Positions 32,231 to 40,977 of a DNA stretch of 50,160 nt are shown here, one piece after another; the stretch's first letter is position 1; each line of letters begins with the position of its first letter. The notes beneath the pieces are model-generated. The model was not told the origin of the DNA and did no database searches. It saw nothing but the letters and a program-made list of their open reading frames with translations. A program made the position numbers and the translations under genes. The stretch is from an uncultured Lentisphaerota bacterium (GTDB lineage Bacteria > Verrucomicrobiota > Kiritimatiellia > CAIQIC01): the NCBI GenBank assembly GCA_903896925.1, contig CAITZM010000061.1, positions 1 through 50,160 on the forward strand. Reading direction: 5' to 3'.

Positions 32231-32914
32231 ATGAATGTTATTGAACTTATCGACTTCGAACATCAGTTGATCGCGCAGACGCTCACGGTGGCCCAAGCCT
32301 GTGCCCGGCGTCTGGCGCAACCCGGCGGAGGCACGGAACCGGACGGCCAGGAACTGATCGGCTTCCTCGACAAATTCATCAGCCAATGCCATCAGGCCAA
32401 GGAATACCACCTGTTCCTCTGCCTGCTGCACAAGGGGGTGCCGGCGGTGATCGCGCCCATCGCCAAGTTTCATGAGGAACACCGGCGGTTCGCCCAGATG
32501 ACCGAGTCGCTGGGGTCATCCTGGTGGTTGGTCACGGAAGGCCAGGCGGGAGCCGGTGAACTCGTGGCCGGCTACCTCACGGATTATGCCGCGTTGATGC
32601 AGGCGCATATCCAACGGGAGGAGTGTTTCTACCGGGTGACGTTGTCCTGTCTGGACGCCGACGACCACCTGTACCTCAAGTCGATGTTCGACAAACTCGA
32701 GCAGGAGATGCTCGGCATCGATGGGCATACGCGCCATTGCCAGTGGGCACATCAGGCGGCAGGCAGGCAGACCGAGGAGCACCGGACTGGCGACGCGAGT
32801 CAGGCCTGGGCCGCACGCACGCAGCCGCCTCAAGCGTTCACGCAGGCTGTGCTTCCCATTGCGCCGGAGAGGTCGCACTCCGCCTTAGAGCCGGCGACAG
32901 GATCAAGCGGCTGA
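32231..32914 (+). CDS. hemerythrin-like domain protein
   Basis: A 227-residue protein whose first about 150 residues form the hemerythrin four-helix bundle. Candidate iron ligands are His in LIDFEHQLI, H-x-x-x-E in CHQAKEYHLF, HEEH in KFHEEHRRF, and HIQREE. This is the HHE-cation-binding pattern, with a di-iron site that may bind oxygen or act in redox or NO defence. The C-terminal about 60 residues (after GHTRHCQWAHQAAG) are low-complexity and not part of the domain. The ATG at 32231 is the first in frame. The gene stands alone. Confidence 0.87.
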   Translation: MNVIELIDFEHQLIAQTLTVAQACARRLAQPGGGTEPDGQELIGFLDKFISQCHQAKEYHLFLCLLHKGVPAVIAPIAKFHEEHRRFAQMTESLGSSWWLVTEGQAGAGELVAGYLTDYAALMQAHIQREECFYRVTLSCLDADDHLYLKSMFDKLEQEMLGIDGHTRHCQWAHQAAGRQTEEHRTGDASQAWAARTQPPQAFTQAVLPIAPERSHSALEPATGSSG

Positions 32915-33164
32915 CCAGCCCCAAGGCCGCCCAGGCCGGGCCCGCGAAAATCGCACTGAATCCGCACCGTCTCGCCATCCATGCCGTAACGACGGCGGAA
33001 GCCCTTGCGGGCGCGGGCCCCCGCGAAAGCAATGCCCCCGAAACGCTGCCCCCGAAAACGGCTTGACTTGACCACCTGCGGCGCAAGAATGCGCGCATGT
33101 TTTTTGAGCGGCAGCTCAAGGTCAAAATGCTGTCATACTGAAGATATCGTTAAGAAATAATTTA

Positions 33165-34013
33165 ATGAAAGATCTTATCGTCATCCCAACCCACCGGACA
33201 GGGCTCAGGTTTTTAGAAAATCTTCTGGCGTCTTTCATGGGGTATAGCAAGTACCCCCTGCTGGTCGTGGTCAACGATTACTGGGACACCGACGAGGCGG
33301 CCTTTTCCCGGCTTGTGAAAAAACACAAAGAGCTGCCGATACGCCTGGAAAAGGTCGAGACCAATTCCTTCGAATTGGGGGGGCTCTATGCCGCGGTAAA
33401 GAGAACGGATGCCGATGAATTCCTGCTCCTGCCCCATTCGTGCGAAATAAGAAATACAGATCTATTCGATATGGTTTTCGATAAATACAGGGATCGAAGC
33501 GTTGCCTTTGGCGTGCAAACAGGCAACTGGAACGGCGCGCTGGGCGTTCGGAAGGAAAACGAAGGGTTCATCCTGAAGCATTTGAACAAGGAGTTGCATC
33601 AGCGCCTGCTGCGCCTGGGCAGCATCCAGTTCTGGCAAGGCCACATAGGCAAGTACAGGCGGGCGATCCTGGAGCAGATGCAGTTGGAGGAATACCTGCC
33701 CACGAATATGATCGAGGCCATTTCGATGTCGGAGCTGTTGTTTACCAGCACCTATCAAGCCTTGGACCCGGGCACGGTGGTGTTGTTTCCGGACTGGAAA
33801 GATGGCGATGTGCTGGAAGAAAAGTTTGGGCGGCAGCGGAAAAAGATCGCCAATGACTATATCGTAAAATGGAAGACGCACTGGACCACAGAGATGGTTT
33901 TTGAAGATATGCAGGAAAAAATACTTTTCTACCGGGTAAAGAAAGCCGTCGCCAACAAGGTGGGCAGCCTCCGGCGCCGGATGAATGCGCTGCGGTCAGC
34001 ACCGAATCCTTGA
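33165..34013 (+). CDS. glycosyltransferase-like protein (GT-A-type N-terminus)
   Basis: A 282-residue protein, notably lower in GC than its neighbours. It starts like a GT-A enzyme (LIVIPTHRTGLRFLENLLAS, LLVVVNDYWDTDE) and has EFLLLPHSCEIRN where the DxD region would be, but no clear DxD. No membrane segment is visible. I can only call it glycosyltransferase-like. It precedes the convergent GT4 gene and may be part of the second polysaccharide locus, perhaps acquired separately. Confidence 0.6.
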   Translation: MKDLIVIPTHRTGLRFLENLLASFMGYSKYPLLVVVNDYWDTDEAAFSRLVKKHKELPIRLEKVETNSFELGGLYAAVKRTDADEFLLLPHSCEIRNTDLFDMVFDKYRDRSVAFGVQTGNWNGALGVRKENEGFILKHLNKELHQRLLRLGSIQFWQGHIGKYRRAILEQMQLEEYLPTNMIEAISMSELLFTSTYQALDPGTVVLFPDWKDGDVLEEKFGRQRKKIANDYIVKWKTHWTTEMVFEDMQEKILFYRVKKAVANKVGSLRRRMNALRSAPNP

Positions 34014-34085
34014 CGAGCCAGCCCTTACCTCCGGATGTGCTTTCCGCTGCGGTGCCGGTCCGGATGGGCGCCGCCAGCGACGCCC

Positions 34086-35336
34086 CTACAGGTTCACGCC
34101 GGGTGTGCTTTCCGCTGCGGCGGCGGCTGAAGCGGGCGGTTGCTGCTCAGCGCCAGCGCGTCCGGGCTCGCCGGCATAGATGGCATGGTAGGTTTCCGCC
34201 ATTTGATCCGCAGTGGGCCAGCCCTGCACCCGGCGGCGGGCGCGCTCGGCCCAGCGTACCCGCTCGCCCGGATCCGCCAGGAGAGTTTGGAGGGCGTGGG
34301 TCAAGGCGCGCGGGTCCTGCGCGGGAATGAGCCACGCCCCATCGCCGACCACCTCCGGCACGCCACCCACCGCAGTGCAAACGACGGGCAGGCCCGCGCT
34401 CAGGGCCTCCAAGGTGGCCAAGCCAAAGGATTCGGTCAGGGATGTGCTGACATACAGGTCCGCCGCCGAATAATACAAACCCATGTCGTCACTGGTCGCC
34501 AACACCAGCCGATCGGCCACGCCCAGTTCCGCCGCCAAGGCTTGCAAGGGTGCGCGATTACCCTCACCCACAAGCACCAAGGTCCACGCCGGCACCGGCA
34601 ACGCCGCCAGCGCGCGCACCAGCGCCGGAAATTGTTTTAGAGAAACCAGGCGGCCGACGGACAGCACGTAGAGCCCCGCGGCGTCCCAGCCCATCTTGTG
34701 CCGCGCCCCGGCCCTGGAACAGATCGCCAACTCCGGGGCGCTGTGCGGCACCGCATGCCACGTGGGCGGCAGCGGATTCACGGACAAATCCTGCGCCAGT
34801 TGGCGGAGCCCCAGACGGGTGGGCGTCAGCACCCAGTCGGCCTTGAGCAGGGTGCGCGCCTCCCAGCGCCGCAGCCAGCGCATCACCCACGGCCCCACGC
34901 GCACTTTTTCGGCCGGAAAGGCCGCCGCGAAACAACCGAACCCGTGCTCGGTGACGCCCCACCGGCTGCGGGGCGCAGGTTGCAGCCGGGCGTACCAGCG
35001 CAAGCCCGCCGCGAGGATGGGATCATGACAGTGCACGTGGGTGTAGCCTTCGCGCGCCGCAACCTCGGCCGCCAGCCGCCCCATGTTGATCCGCTCCAGC
35101 ACGCACCACGACAGGATGGCAAAATCCGTATCCTTGAAAAACCTCCCCAGAAGCCGGACGAGCCAGCGGTGCAGGCCCTGCAGGCTGGCCAGCCGGCTGG
35201 CGCTCGCGTCGGCCTGGCACAGATAACCCACCGTAACGCCGCGCCGTTCCAGCGCGGCGATGAGGGGGACCAAGCTTTTGCCCAGGCCGTAGCGTTTGTC
35301 CGCCAGGCTTTCGCGGGTGACCATAAGCAGTTTCAT
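34086..35336 (-). CDS. family 4 glycosyltransferase (GT-B)
   Basis: A glycosyltransferase of about 416 residues. The N-terminus (KLLMVTRESLADKRYGLGKS) and the C-terminal nucleotide-sugar domain (VLSVGRLVSLKQFPALVRAL, LVLVGEGNR, then STSLTESFGLATLEALSAGLP with the EX7E motif) are typical of GT4. It should transfer a hexose to a growing glycan at the cytoplasmic membrane face. The start is the ATG at 35336 or 35342. It is transcribed away from the GbsR-like gene. Confidence 0.9.
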   Translation of the reverse strand: MKLLMVTRESLADKRYGLGKSLVPLIAALERRGVTVGYLCQADASASRLASLQGLHRWLVRLLGRFFKDTDFAILSWCVLERINMGRLAAEVAAREGYTHVHCHDPILAAGLRWYARLQPAPRSRWGVTEHGFGCFAAAFPAEKVRVGPWVMRWLRRWEARTLLKADWVLTPTRLGLRQLAQDLSVNPLPPTWHAVPHSAPELAICSRAGARHKMGWDAAGLYVLSVGRLVSLKQFPALVRALAALPVPAWTLVLVGEGNRAPLQALAAELGVADRLVLATSDDMGLYYSAADLYVSTSLTESFGLATLEALSAGLPVVCTAVGGVPEVVGDGAWLIPAQDPRALTHALQTLLADPGERVRWAERARRRVQGWPTADQMAETYHAIYAGEPGRAGAEQQPPASAAAAAESTPGVNL

Positions 35337-35470
35337 CGGCATGCGGGTGTATTTGCAACTACCACCTCCTTGGCGTCAACAGCAAATTTCACCGGCGCGG
35401 CTCAGGCCCGCCCCGCCCCCGTTGCCCCGGCCCAAAAGGTCTGGACGACGCCGGAGGCCCGTGTTATAAA

Positions 35471-35496
35471 ATTCACACTTTTCTGAAAGTTCACAA
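35471..35496. promoter_or_regulatory. candidate operator before the O-antigen export operon
   Basis: In an AT-rich patch between the divergent GT4 and GbsR-like genes, two direct copies of TTCACA (35473-35478 and 35490-35495) flank CTTTTCTGAAAG, an inverted repeat. TTATAA just to the left could be a -10 element. Binding by the adjacent GbsR/MarR-like regulator is a guess from position. Confidence 0.35.
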
Positions 35497-35538
35497 ACGC
35501 GGCGGATGCCGCGGCGGACGCGGAAGGCGGCGGGCCCT

Positions 35539-36069
35539 ATGACGCAAACCATCAAAGCAGGTGCCAGCGCGGCGAAACAGCCTTTGGCGCGCGATGTGCG
35601 GCAGCGGCTGGCGGCCGCCGGTGGCCGGACCTCGCACGACCTGGGCCTCGGGCGCATCGTGGGCCAGATGCTGGTCTATCTCTACCTCTGGGACGGCGAC
35701 TGCTCGCTGGACCAGATCGCCGAGGACCTGGGCCTGAGCAAGGCCGCCGTGAGCGTCTCGGCGCGGCAGCTGGAGCACCTCGGCATGATCCGGCGGACGT
35801 GGCGCGAAAGCGACCGGCGCAAGTATTACCGGACGGTGGACAATGTCGGCGTCGCCCTGCGGCAGGGCGTGCTGAGCATCCTGCGCAACAAGATCGAGGC
35901 CATGGCCGTCGAGCTGGACGCGGCCCATGCGGCGCTGAAGACGGGCGCCCGGGCCGACGCCGAGCTGCAATTTCTGGCCGGCCGCGTGAAGCGCGCCAAG
36001 GTGCTGCGCGACCGGACCCAGCAGATGCTGGGCCATCCGCTGCTCGCCCTGCTGCTCCCCAGCCGGTGA
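35539..36069 (+). CDS. GbsR/MarR-type transcriptional regulator
   Basis: A regulator of about 176 residues with a winged helix-turn-helix: RIVGQMLVYLYLWDGDCSLDQ, then the recognition part LGLSKAAVSVSARQLEHLGMI and the wing RRTWRESDRRKYYRTV, which is typical of the GbsR branch of MarR. The C-terminal helices (AMAVELDAAHAALK, LAGRVKRAKVLRDRTQQML) should form the dimer interface. It lies 7 bp before the export permease gene in the same direction, so it likely controls its own polysaccharide operon. ATG at 35539 or, less likely, 35506. Confidence 0.85.
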   Translation: MTQTIKAGASAAKQPLARDVRQRLAAAGGRTSHDLGLGRIVGQMLVYLYLWDGDCSLDQIAEDLGLSKAAVSVSARQLEHLGMIRRTWRESDRRKYYRTVDNVGVALRQGVLSILRNKIEAMAVELDAAHAALKTGARADAELQFLAGRVKRAKVLRDRTQQMLGHPLLALLLPSR

Positions 36070-36076
36070 GGACCCG

Positions 36077-36970
36077 ATGCACGACACCCCGACCATTCCC
36101 CCGGCGGCGCCCACCTGCGCCGTCGTGGTCTATGCGCCCGGCGCACGCCGGAGCACGGGCTTCTGGCGCAGCCTGGCCGTCATGGGCGTCAACATCTACC
36201 GCTCGCGCGAACTGATCCGCCAGCTGTTCATCCGCGACTATCTCGCCGTGCACAAGAAATCCTTCCTGGGCTTCGCGTGGATCATGCTGTCGCCGGTGGT
36301 GGCGGCGCTGTCGTGGTTTTTCATGAACGCCGCAGGCGTGTTGAAGCCGGCCACCCCGGACGCGGTCCCCTACCCGGTCTACGTCCTGCTCGGCACCACG
36401 CTCTGGGGCCTGTTCATCGGCTTCTACCAGTCGGCGACGCAGACGCTGACCACCGCGCAGGGGTACATCCTGCAGATCCGCTACCCGCACGAGGCGCTGC
36501 TGGTGAAGCAGGCGCTGGAGCAGGTGGTGAACTTCGCCGCGGCGCTGGGGGTGAACCTGGTGGCCTTCCTCTGGTTCGGCGTCCGGCCCCACTGGATGAT
36601 CCTGCTGCTGCCGCTGACGACCCTGCCGCTGTTCTTCCTCGGTGCGGGGCTGGGCCTGATCATCGCCGTGCTCGGCGTCGTCGCCACGGAATTCCGGCGG
36701 CTGTGCGAGGTGGGCCTCGGCCTGATGCTGTTCATCACCCCCGTGCTCTACACCCCGGCCGCCCTCGCCCTGAGCCCGCGCGCCCAGACCGTGCTGCACT
36801 GGAACCCGCTGACGCACCTGATCGAGGCGGCGCGCAGCACCCTGCTCAACGGCACGCTGCCGGACCCGCTGGCGTTCGCGCTCTCCGCGCTCTTCGCCCT
36901 GGCCGTGTTCCTGGTGGCGTGGCGGCTGTTCTACGTCTCGGAGCACCGCGTGATCGAGAAACTATTTTAA
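36077..36970 (+). CDS. wzm: polysaccharide ABC exporter permease (Wzm-like)
   Basis: A 297-residue ABC-2 type permease. The N-terminal amphipathic start (YRSRELIRQLFIRDYLAVHKK) leads into six membrane helices, including FAWIMLSPVVAALSWFFMNA, with the C-terminal HWNPLTHLIEAARSTLLNG typical of O-antigen export permeases. It carries a completed, undecaprenyl-linked glycan across the inner membrane with the adjacent Wzt-like ATPase. An AGGA site precedes the ATG. Six bp separate it from the ATPase gene. Confidence 0.93.
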   Translation: MHDTPTIPPAAPTCAVVVYAPGARRSTGFWRSLAVMGVNIYRSRELIRQLFIRDYLAVHKKSFLGFAWIMLSPVVAALSWFFMNAAGVLKPATPDAVPYPVYVLLGTTLWGLFIGFYQSATQTLTTAQGYILQIRYPHEALLVKQALEQVVNFAAALGVNLVAFLWFGVRPHWMILLLPLTTLPLFFLGAGLGLIIAVLGVVATEFRRLCEVGLGLMLFITPVLYTPAALALSPRAQTVLHWNPLTHLIEAARSTLLNGTLPDPLAFALSALFALAVFLVAWRLFYVSEHRVIEKLF

Positions 36971-36976
36971 GGCGTC

Positions 36977-38239
36977 ATGGAGCTGGCAAACGACACCGTC
37001 ATCAAGGTCGAGGGGCTGCACAAGAAATTCTGCCGCCACCTGCGCCGCAGCATGTTTTACGGCACGCTGGACGTGACGCGCGACATGCTCGGCTGGCGCT
37101 ACGACGGCGGCACGCTGCGCCAGCACGAGTTCTGGTCGCTCGAGGACGTGAACTTCGAGCTCAAACAGGGCGAGGCGCTGGGTGTGATCGGCCCGAACGG
37201 CTCCGGCAAGACGACGCTGCTGCGCATCCTCAACGGCATCTTCCCGCCGGACCGCGGCAGCGTGGCGGTCCGCGGCCGGATCGGCGCGCTGATCGCCGTC
37301 GGCGCGGGCTTCCACCCGAACATGACCGGGCGCGAGAACATCCGCCTGAACGGCACGATCCTCGGCATGACGCGCGACGAGATCGCGGCCCGGTTCGACG
37401 CCATCGTGGACTTCGCGGACATCGGCGAGTTTCTCGACGCGCCGGTGGCGACCTATTCCTCCGGCATGACGGTGCGGCTCGGCTTCGCCATCGCGATCCA
37501 TGCCGTGCCGGAAATCCTCCTCGCCGACGAGGTGCTGGCCGTGGGCGACCTGCGCTTCGCGCTCAAGTGCTACCGGAAGATCGCCGAGTACCGCCGCAAC
37601 GGCGGCGCGCTGATCCTGGTGAGCCATGCGATGCAGCTCGTGCGCAACGTCTGCCACCGCTCGCTCTGGCTGGAGCACGGCCGGGTCAAGGCGCTGGGCG
37701 AGACCCAGGAGGTCTGCGACGCCTACGAGCAGGACACCTTGCAGCGCGGCCTGGCCGGCGCCCGCCTCGAGGAGCCGGTGCGCATCAACCACGACCCGCT
37801 CGTGCGCATCACGAAGGTCGAGTTCCGCGACGCCGGTGGGGCGGTCGGCGACCTCTTCCCGGTGGGCGCGCAGCTGCGCGTGCGCATCCACTACGCCTGC
37901 GGGCGCGTGGTCACGAAGCCCAATTTCTCGATCTCGCTCGTGACCGTGGAAAACATCATCGCCGTGGCCAACCACTCGCTGTTCGATGCGCCGGGCCTGT
38001 GCGCCAGCATCGCCGGCAGCGGCTGGGTGGACTTCGTCCTGCCGACGCTCGCCCTCAAGCCGGGGCATTATTATTGCACGGCCATCCTGGGCGAGGGGTC
38101 GCTGGACAACAACCTGGACTGGCACGAGCGCGCCTATCGGTTTGCGGTGACCGCCGACGGCTGGCCGCCGATGAGCGGCCTGTTCCAGCCCGCGGCCCGC
38201 TGGGACGCAGGGCCGACCACGCCGGGAGGAACCGTATGA
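36977..38239 (+). CDS. wzt: polysaccharide ABC exporter ATPase with C-terminal glycan-binding domain (Wzt-like)
   Basis: A 420-residue ATPase. Walker A is GPNGSGKTTLL, the signature YSSGMTVRLGFA, Walker B PEILLADEVLAVGD, and the H-loop LVSHAMQL. The region from about residue 265 to the end (VRITKVEFRDAGG..., PNFSISLVTVENIIAVANHS, GHYYCTAIL) is the extra beta-rich domain of O9a-type Wzt, which recognises the chain end before export. This suggests an ABC-transporter-dependent polymer with a modified non-reducing end. The methyltransferase next door could add that modification (inference). Confidence 0.94.
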   Translation: MELANDTVIKVEGLHKKFCRHLRRSMFYGTLDVTRDMLGWRYDGGTLRQHEFWSLEDVNFELKQGEALGVIGPNGSGKTTLLRILNGIFPPDRGSVAVRGRIGALIAVGAGFHPNMTGRENIRLNGTILGMTRDEIAARFDAIVDFADIGEFLDAPVATYSSGMTVRLGFAIAIHAVPEILLADEVLAVGDLRFALKCYRKIAEYRRNGGALILVSHAMQLVRNVCHRSLWLEHGRVKALGETQEVCDAYEQDTLQRGLAGARLEEPVRINHDPLVRITKVEFRDAGGAVGDLFPVGAQLRVRIHYACGRVVTKPNFSISLVTVENIIAVANHSLFDAPGLCASIAGSGWVDFVLPTLALKPGHYYCTAILGEGSLDNNLDWHERAYRFAVTADGWPPMSGLFQPAARWDAGPTTPGGTV

Positions 38240-39129
38240 AGTGGCTGGATCAGCTCAGGCTGCGCTTTGACGCCTTCATCCTCAACCGCGTGCGCTGCCG
38301 CCCCGCCCTGCGCCATGACCTCGCGCAGTATTTCGTCACGGATCAGCGCGCCTGCGCCGATCTGCTGGAGCTCGCCCGGCAGCTGCCGGGCGACGCGCAC
38401 GCGCGAGCGTTCGAGACGGCCTTCAGCAAGCACGGCGGCCGGCTCAGCTTTTCACAGACCGGCGAGGACCTGCTCGTCGAATACATCTTCCGCGCGCTCG
38501 GCGTGGCGCAGCCCACCTACCTGGATCTCGGCGCCTTTGACCCGTGGGAGTTGAGCAACACGGCGCGGCTCCATCTGCGCGGTTCGCACGGCGTCAACGT
38601 CGAGCCCAACCCCCGGCAGTTCGGGCGGTTTGTGGAGAGCCGCCCCGGCGACCGGAATGTGAACGTCGGCATTGCGGCCGCCGCGGGCACGTTGACCTAC
38701 TTCGAAATGGACGTGCCCACCCTCAACACCTTCTCGCGGACGGAAGCCGAACGCTGCGTGCGCGAGGAGGGCCACCGCATCCTCCGCGAACTCCCGGTGC
38801 CGGTGCTGACGCTACCGGAGGTGCTGGCCCGGCATTGCGACGGCCGGTTCCCCGACTTCCTCTCGGTGGACATCGAGGGCCTGGACCAGCTGGTCGTAGA
38901 CGTGATCGCCGCGCACGCCGTCAAGCCCAAGGTCGTCTGCATCGAGACCATCTCCTACTCGCGCAGCGGCCAGGGGCAGAAGGACGAGGCGTTGATCGGG
39001 GCGCTGTGCGCCTGCGGCTACCTGCGCTTTGCCGACACCAACATCAACACCCTCTTCGTGCTCGAACACCTCTGGCGCGCGGCCTTGGGCGGGGCAAGCG
39101 GACAACCTCCACCCCCCGGCATGCCATGA
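38236..39129 (+). CDS. FkbM family methyltransferase
   Basis: A 297-residue protein. The SAM-binding start is TYLDLGAFDPWELSNT and HGVNVEPNPRQF follows; the C-terminal FLSVDIEGLDQLVV is the FkbM hallmark. It should methylate a hydroxyl of a sugar. The ATG at 38236 overlaps the Wzt stop (ATGA) and has GGGAGGA before it; the frame is open far upstream, but only as a shadow of wzm/wzt. It may terminate or decorate the exported chain. Confidence 0.92.
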   Translation: MKWLDQLRLRFDAFILNRVRCRPALRHDLAQYFVTDQRACADLLELARQLPGDAHARAFETAFSKHGGRLSFSQTGEDLLVEYIFRALGVAQPTYLDLGAFDPWELSNTARLHLRGSHGVNVEPNPRQFGRFVESRPGDRNVNVGIAAAAGTLTYFEMDVPTLNTFSRTEAERCVREEGHRILRELPVPVLTLPEVLARHCDGRFPDFLSVDIEGLDQLVVDVIAAHAVKPKVVCIETISYSRSGQGQKDEALIGALCACGYLRFADTNINTLFVLEHLWRAALGGASGQPPPPGMP

Positions 39130-40073
39130 GCGCCCCGATCGTCAGCGTCGTGCTCCCCGTCTACAACGGCGAAGCCTTCCTGCGCGAGGCGGTGGACAGC
39201 ATCCTCACCCAGACGCTCCGCGAGCTGGAGCTGCTGGTGGTGGACGATTTCTCCACCGACAGCAGCCGGCGCATCGCCGAGGACTTCGCGCAGCGGGACG
39301 AACGCGTCAAGGTCATCACCAACGCCCAAGGCAAGGGTCTGGTCGGCGCGCTGAACACCGGACTGGCCGCGGCGGCCGGGACCTATATCGCCCGCATGGA
39401 TGCCGATGACGTCAGCCTGCCGCACCGCCTGCAACGGCAGGTGGACTTCATGGAATCGCATCCCCGGGTGGGCGTCTGCGGGGCGTGGTTCCACATCATG
39501 GGCAGCGAAACCGTCATCCGGCACCCCGAAGACCATGACGACATCAAAATACGAATGCTGGGGCATTGCTCCCTGACCCATCCCGCCGTCATGCTGCGGA
39601 AAAGCGTGCTCGAAAAGCATCAGCTCCGGTATGACGAGGCCTTCAGGGAGGCCGCCGAGGATTATCACCTGTGGATCCGGCTCGCGGCCGTCACCGAATT
39701 GGCCAACGTCCCCGAGATCCTGCTGGAGTACCGTGCGCATGGGGCGCAGGCCAGCCAGCAGACGGCCCAGCGCCTGATCGCGCGGAGCCGACAGATCCGG
39801 CTCATGCAAGCCCAGGCGCTGGGCCTCACCTTGGCCCCGGAAGAGGAAGGCCTGTACCTGTCCCTGGTCATGGCGGCCCCTCCGGATCGCACCCATCTGC
39901 CGGCCGCGCGCAAACTCGTGGCGCGGATTCTGGCTGCCGCCCGCACGAACGGGACGTATTCGGTTCCCAAACTGCAGGCGTTCCTCGAGCGGATGCTGGC
40001 GCAGATGCCGCCGGCGCCGCCCGGCCCGTGGCGCCAGCTGCTGACCCGCCTGCTGCAGGTGCTGCATGGATGA
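39126..40073 (+). CDS. family 2 glycosyltransferase
   Basis: A 315-residue GT2 enzyme: VSVVLPVYNGEAFLREAV, VVDDFSTDSSRRIAEDFAQ, KGLVGALNTGL, RMDADDVS (the DxD motif), LTHPAVMLRKSV and EDYHLWIRLA. The ATG overlaps the FkbM stop (ATGA). Its first about 95 residues are very like the N-terminal domain of the 897-aa glycosyltransferase at 41927, so the two are duplicates. Substrate unknown. Confidence 0.94.
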   Translation: MSAPIVSVVLPVYNGEAFLREAVDSILTQTLRELELLVVDDFSTDSSRRIAEDFAQRDERVKVITNAQGKGLVGALNTGLAAAAGTYIARMDADDVSLPHRLQRQVDFMESHPRVGVCGAWFHIMGSETVIRHPEDHDDIKIRMLGHCSLTHPAVMLRKSVLEKHQLRYDEAFREAAEDYHLWIRLAAVTELANVPEILLEYRAHGAQASQQTAQRLIARSRQIRLMQAQALGLTLAPEEEGLYLSLVMAAPPDRTHLPAARKLVARILAAARTNGTYSVPKLQAFLERMLAQMPPAPPGPWRQLLTRLLQVLHG

Positions 40074-40977
40074 AGCCTCCAGCCAGCCGCTGGTCACGGT
40101 CATTGTGCCCAGCTATAACTACGCCGCTTATCTGGCGGAAACGCTGGACCGGCTGCGGGCGCAGACCTGGTCCCACTGGGAATGTCTGGTGGTGGACGAT
40201 GGCTCCACTGACCACACCCGCGAAGTCGTCGCGGCGTGCGCCCGGCAGGATTCGCGCTTCCGGTACCTGCACCAGCCGCATGCCGGTCCTTCCACAGCCA
40301 GAAACCAAGGGCTCCGGCAGGCCCAGGGCGCCTTCGTGCAATTCCTCGACGCCGACGATGCCCTGGCCGACCGCAAGTTTGAAAACCAGCTGGCGATCTT
40401 TCAAAGCAACCCGGACGCTGACATCGTATTTTCACGGGTGGAGTTCTTCGGGGAAGTCGATGCGCAAGCCAGAGAGCTCTGCTCGTCACGGCTCCTCGCG
40501 GAGTCAAAGAGCGCGCTGGAGTGCCTGCACCTGCTGGTACGCCAGAATGTATTGGTTATCAACGTGCCGCTCATCCGCAGGACGCTGATCGACAAGGTCG
40601 GCCTGCTCGATGAAACGCTGCAGACCGTCGAGGATTGGGATTATTGGCTGCGCTGCGCCTTGGCGGGCGCACGTTTTGTGTTCGATGGCGACGCGACCTC
40701 CTGCGCCTTGGTCAGGCTGCATCACCAAAGCCATAGCACCAAGAAAGAACGCATGATTCTGGACAGCATCCAGGTGCGGCAGCAGCTCGCCACGGCGCTG
40801 GCCGGCCGCCCGGCATGGCCCGAGCGCGAGGCCTTGCTCCGCTTCAACCTGGAGGCCCTCCAGGCTCTAGAGAAACGACTGGACGCGGTGCGGAATCCAC
40901 CGCCCGGGCCCGGCACGGGGCCCTGCGCCAGCCAGGCGCTGGGGTGGCTGCGCCAACTCTTCCGGAGGGCCGGATGA
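40066..40977 (+). CDS. family 2 glycosyltransferase
   Basis: A 303-residue GT2 enzyme: VTVIVPSYNYAAYLAETLD, VVDDGSTDHT, PHAGPSTARNQGL, and QFLDADDALAD (the DxD motif), then EDWDYWLRCAL. It overlaps the preceding gene by 8 bp and the next by 4 bp, so it is part of the same polycistronic message. It should add a sugar in the polymer repeat. Confidence 0.93.
   Translation: MDEASSQPLVTVIVPSYNYAAYLAETLDRLRAQTWSHWECLVVDDGSTDHTREVVAACARQDSRFRYLHQPHAGPSTARNQGLRQAQGAFVQFLDADDALADRKFENQLAIFQSNPDADIVFSRVEFFGEVDAQARELCSSRLLAESKSALECLHLLVRQNVLVINVPLIRRTLIDKVGLLDETLQTVEDWDYWLRCALAGARFVFDGDATSCALVRLHHQSHSTKKERMILDSIQVRQQLATALAGRPAWPEREALLRFNLEALQALEKRLDAVRNPPPGPGTGPCASQALGWLRQLFRRAG

Noticed and set aside
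33065..33125. Terminator near GCGCAAGAATGCGC before the AT-rich leader
   Set aside because: The stem is only 4 bp, followed by GCATGTTTTTT; too weak to call.
36277..38235. Upstream part of a 950-codon plus-strand frame ending in the FkbM gene
   Set aside because: It is an out-of-frame shadow of wzm and wzt. Only the part from 38236 is a real protein.
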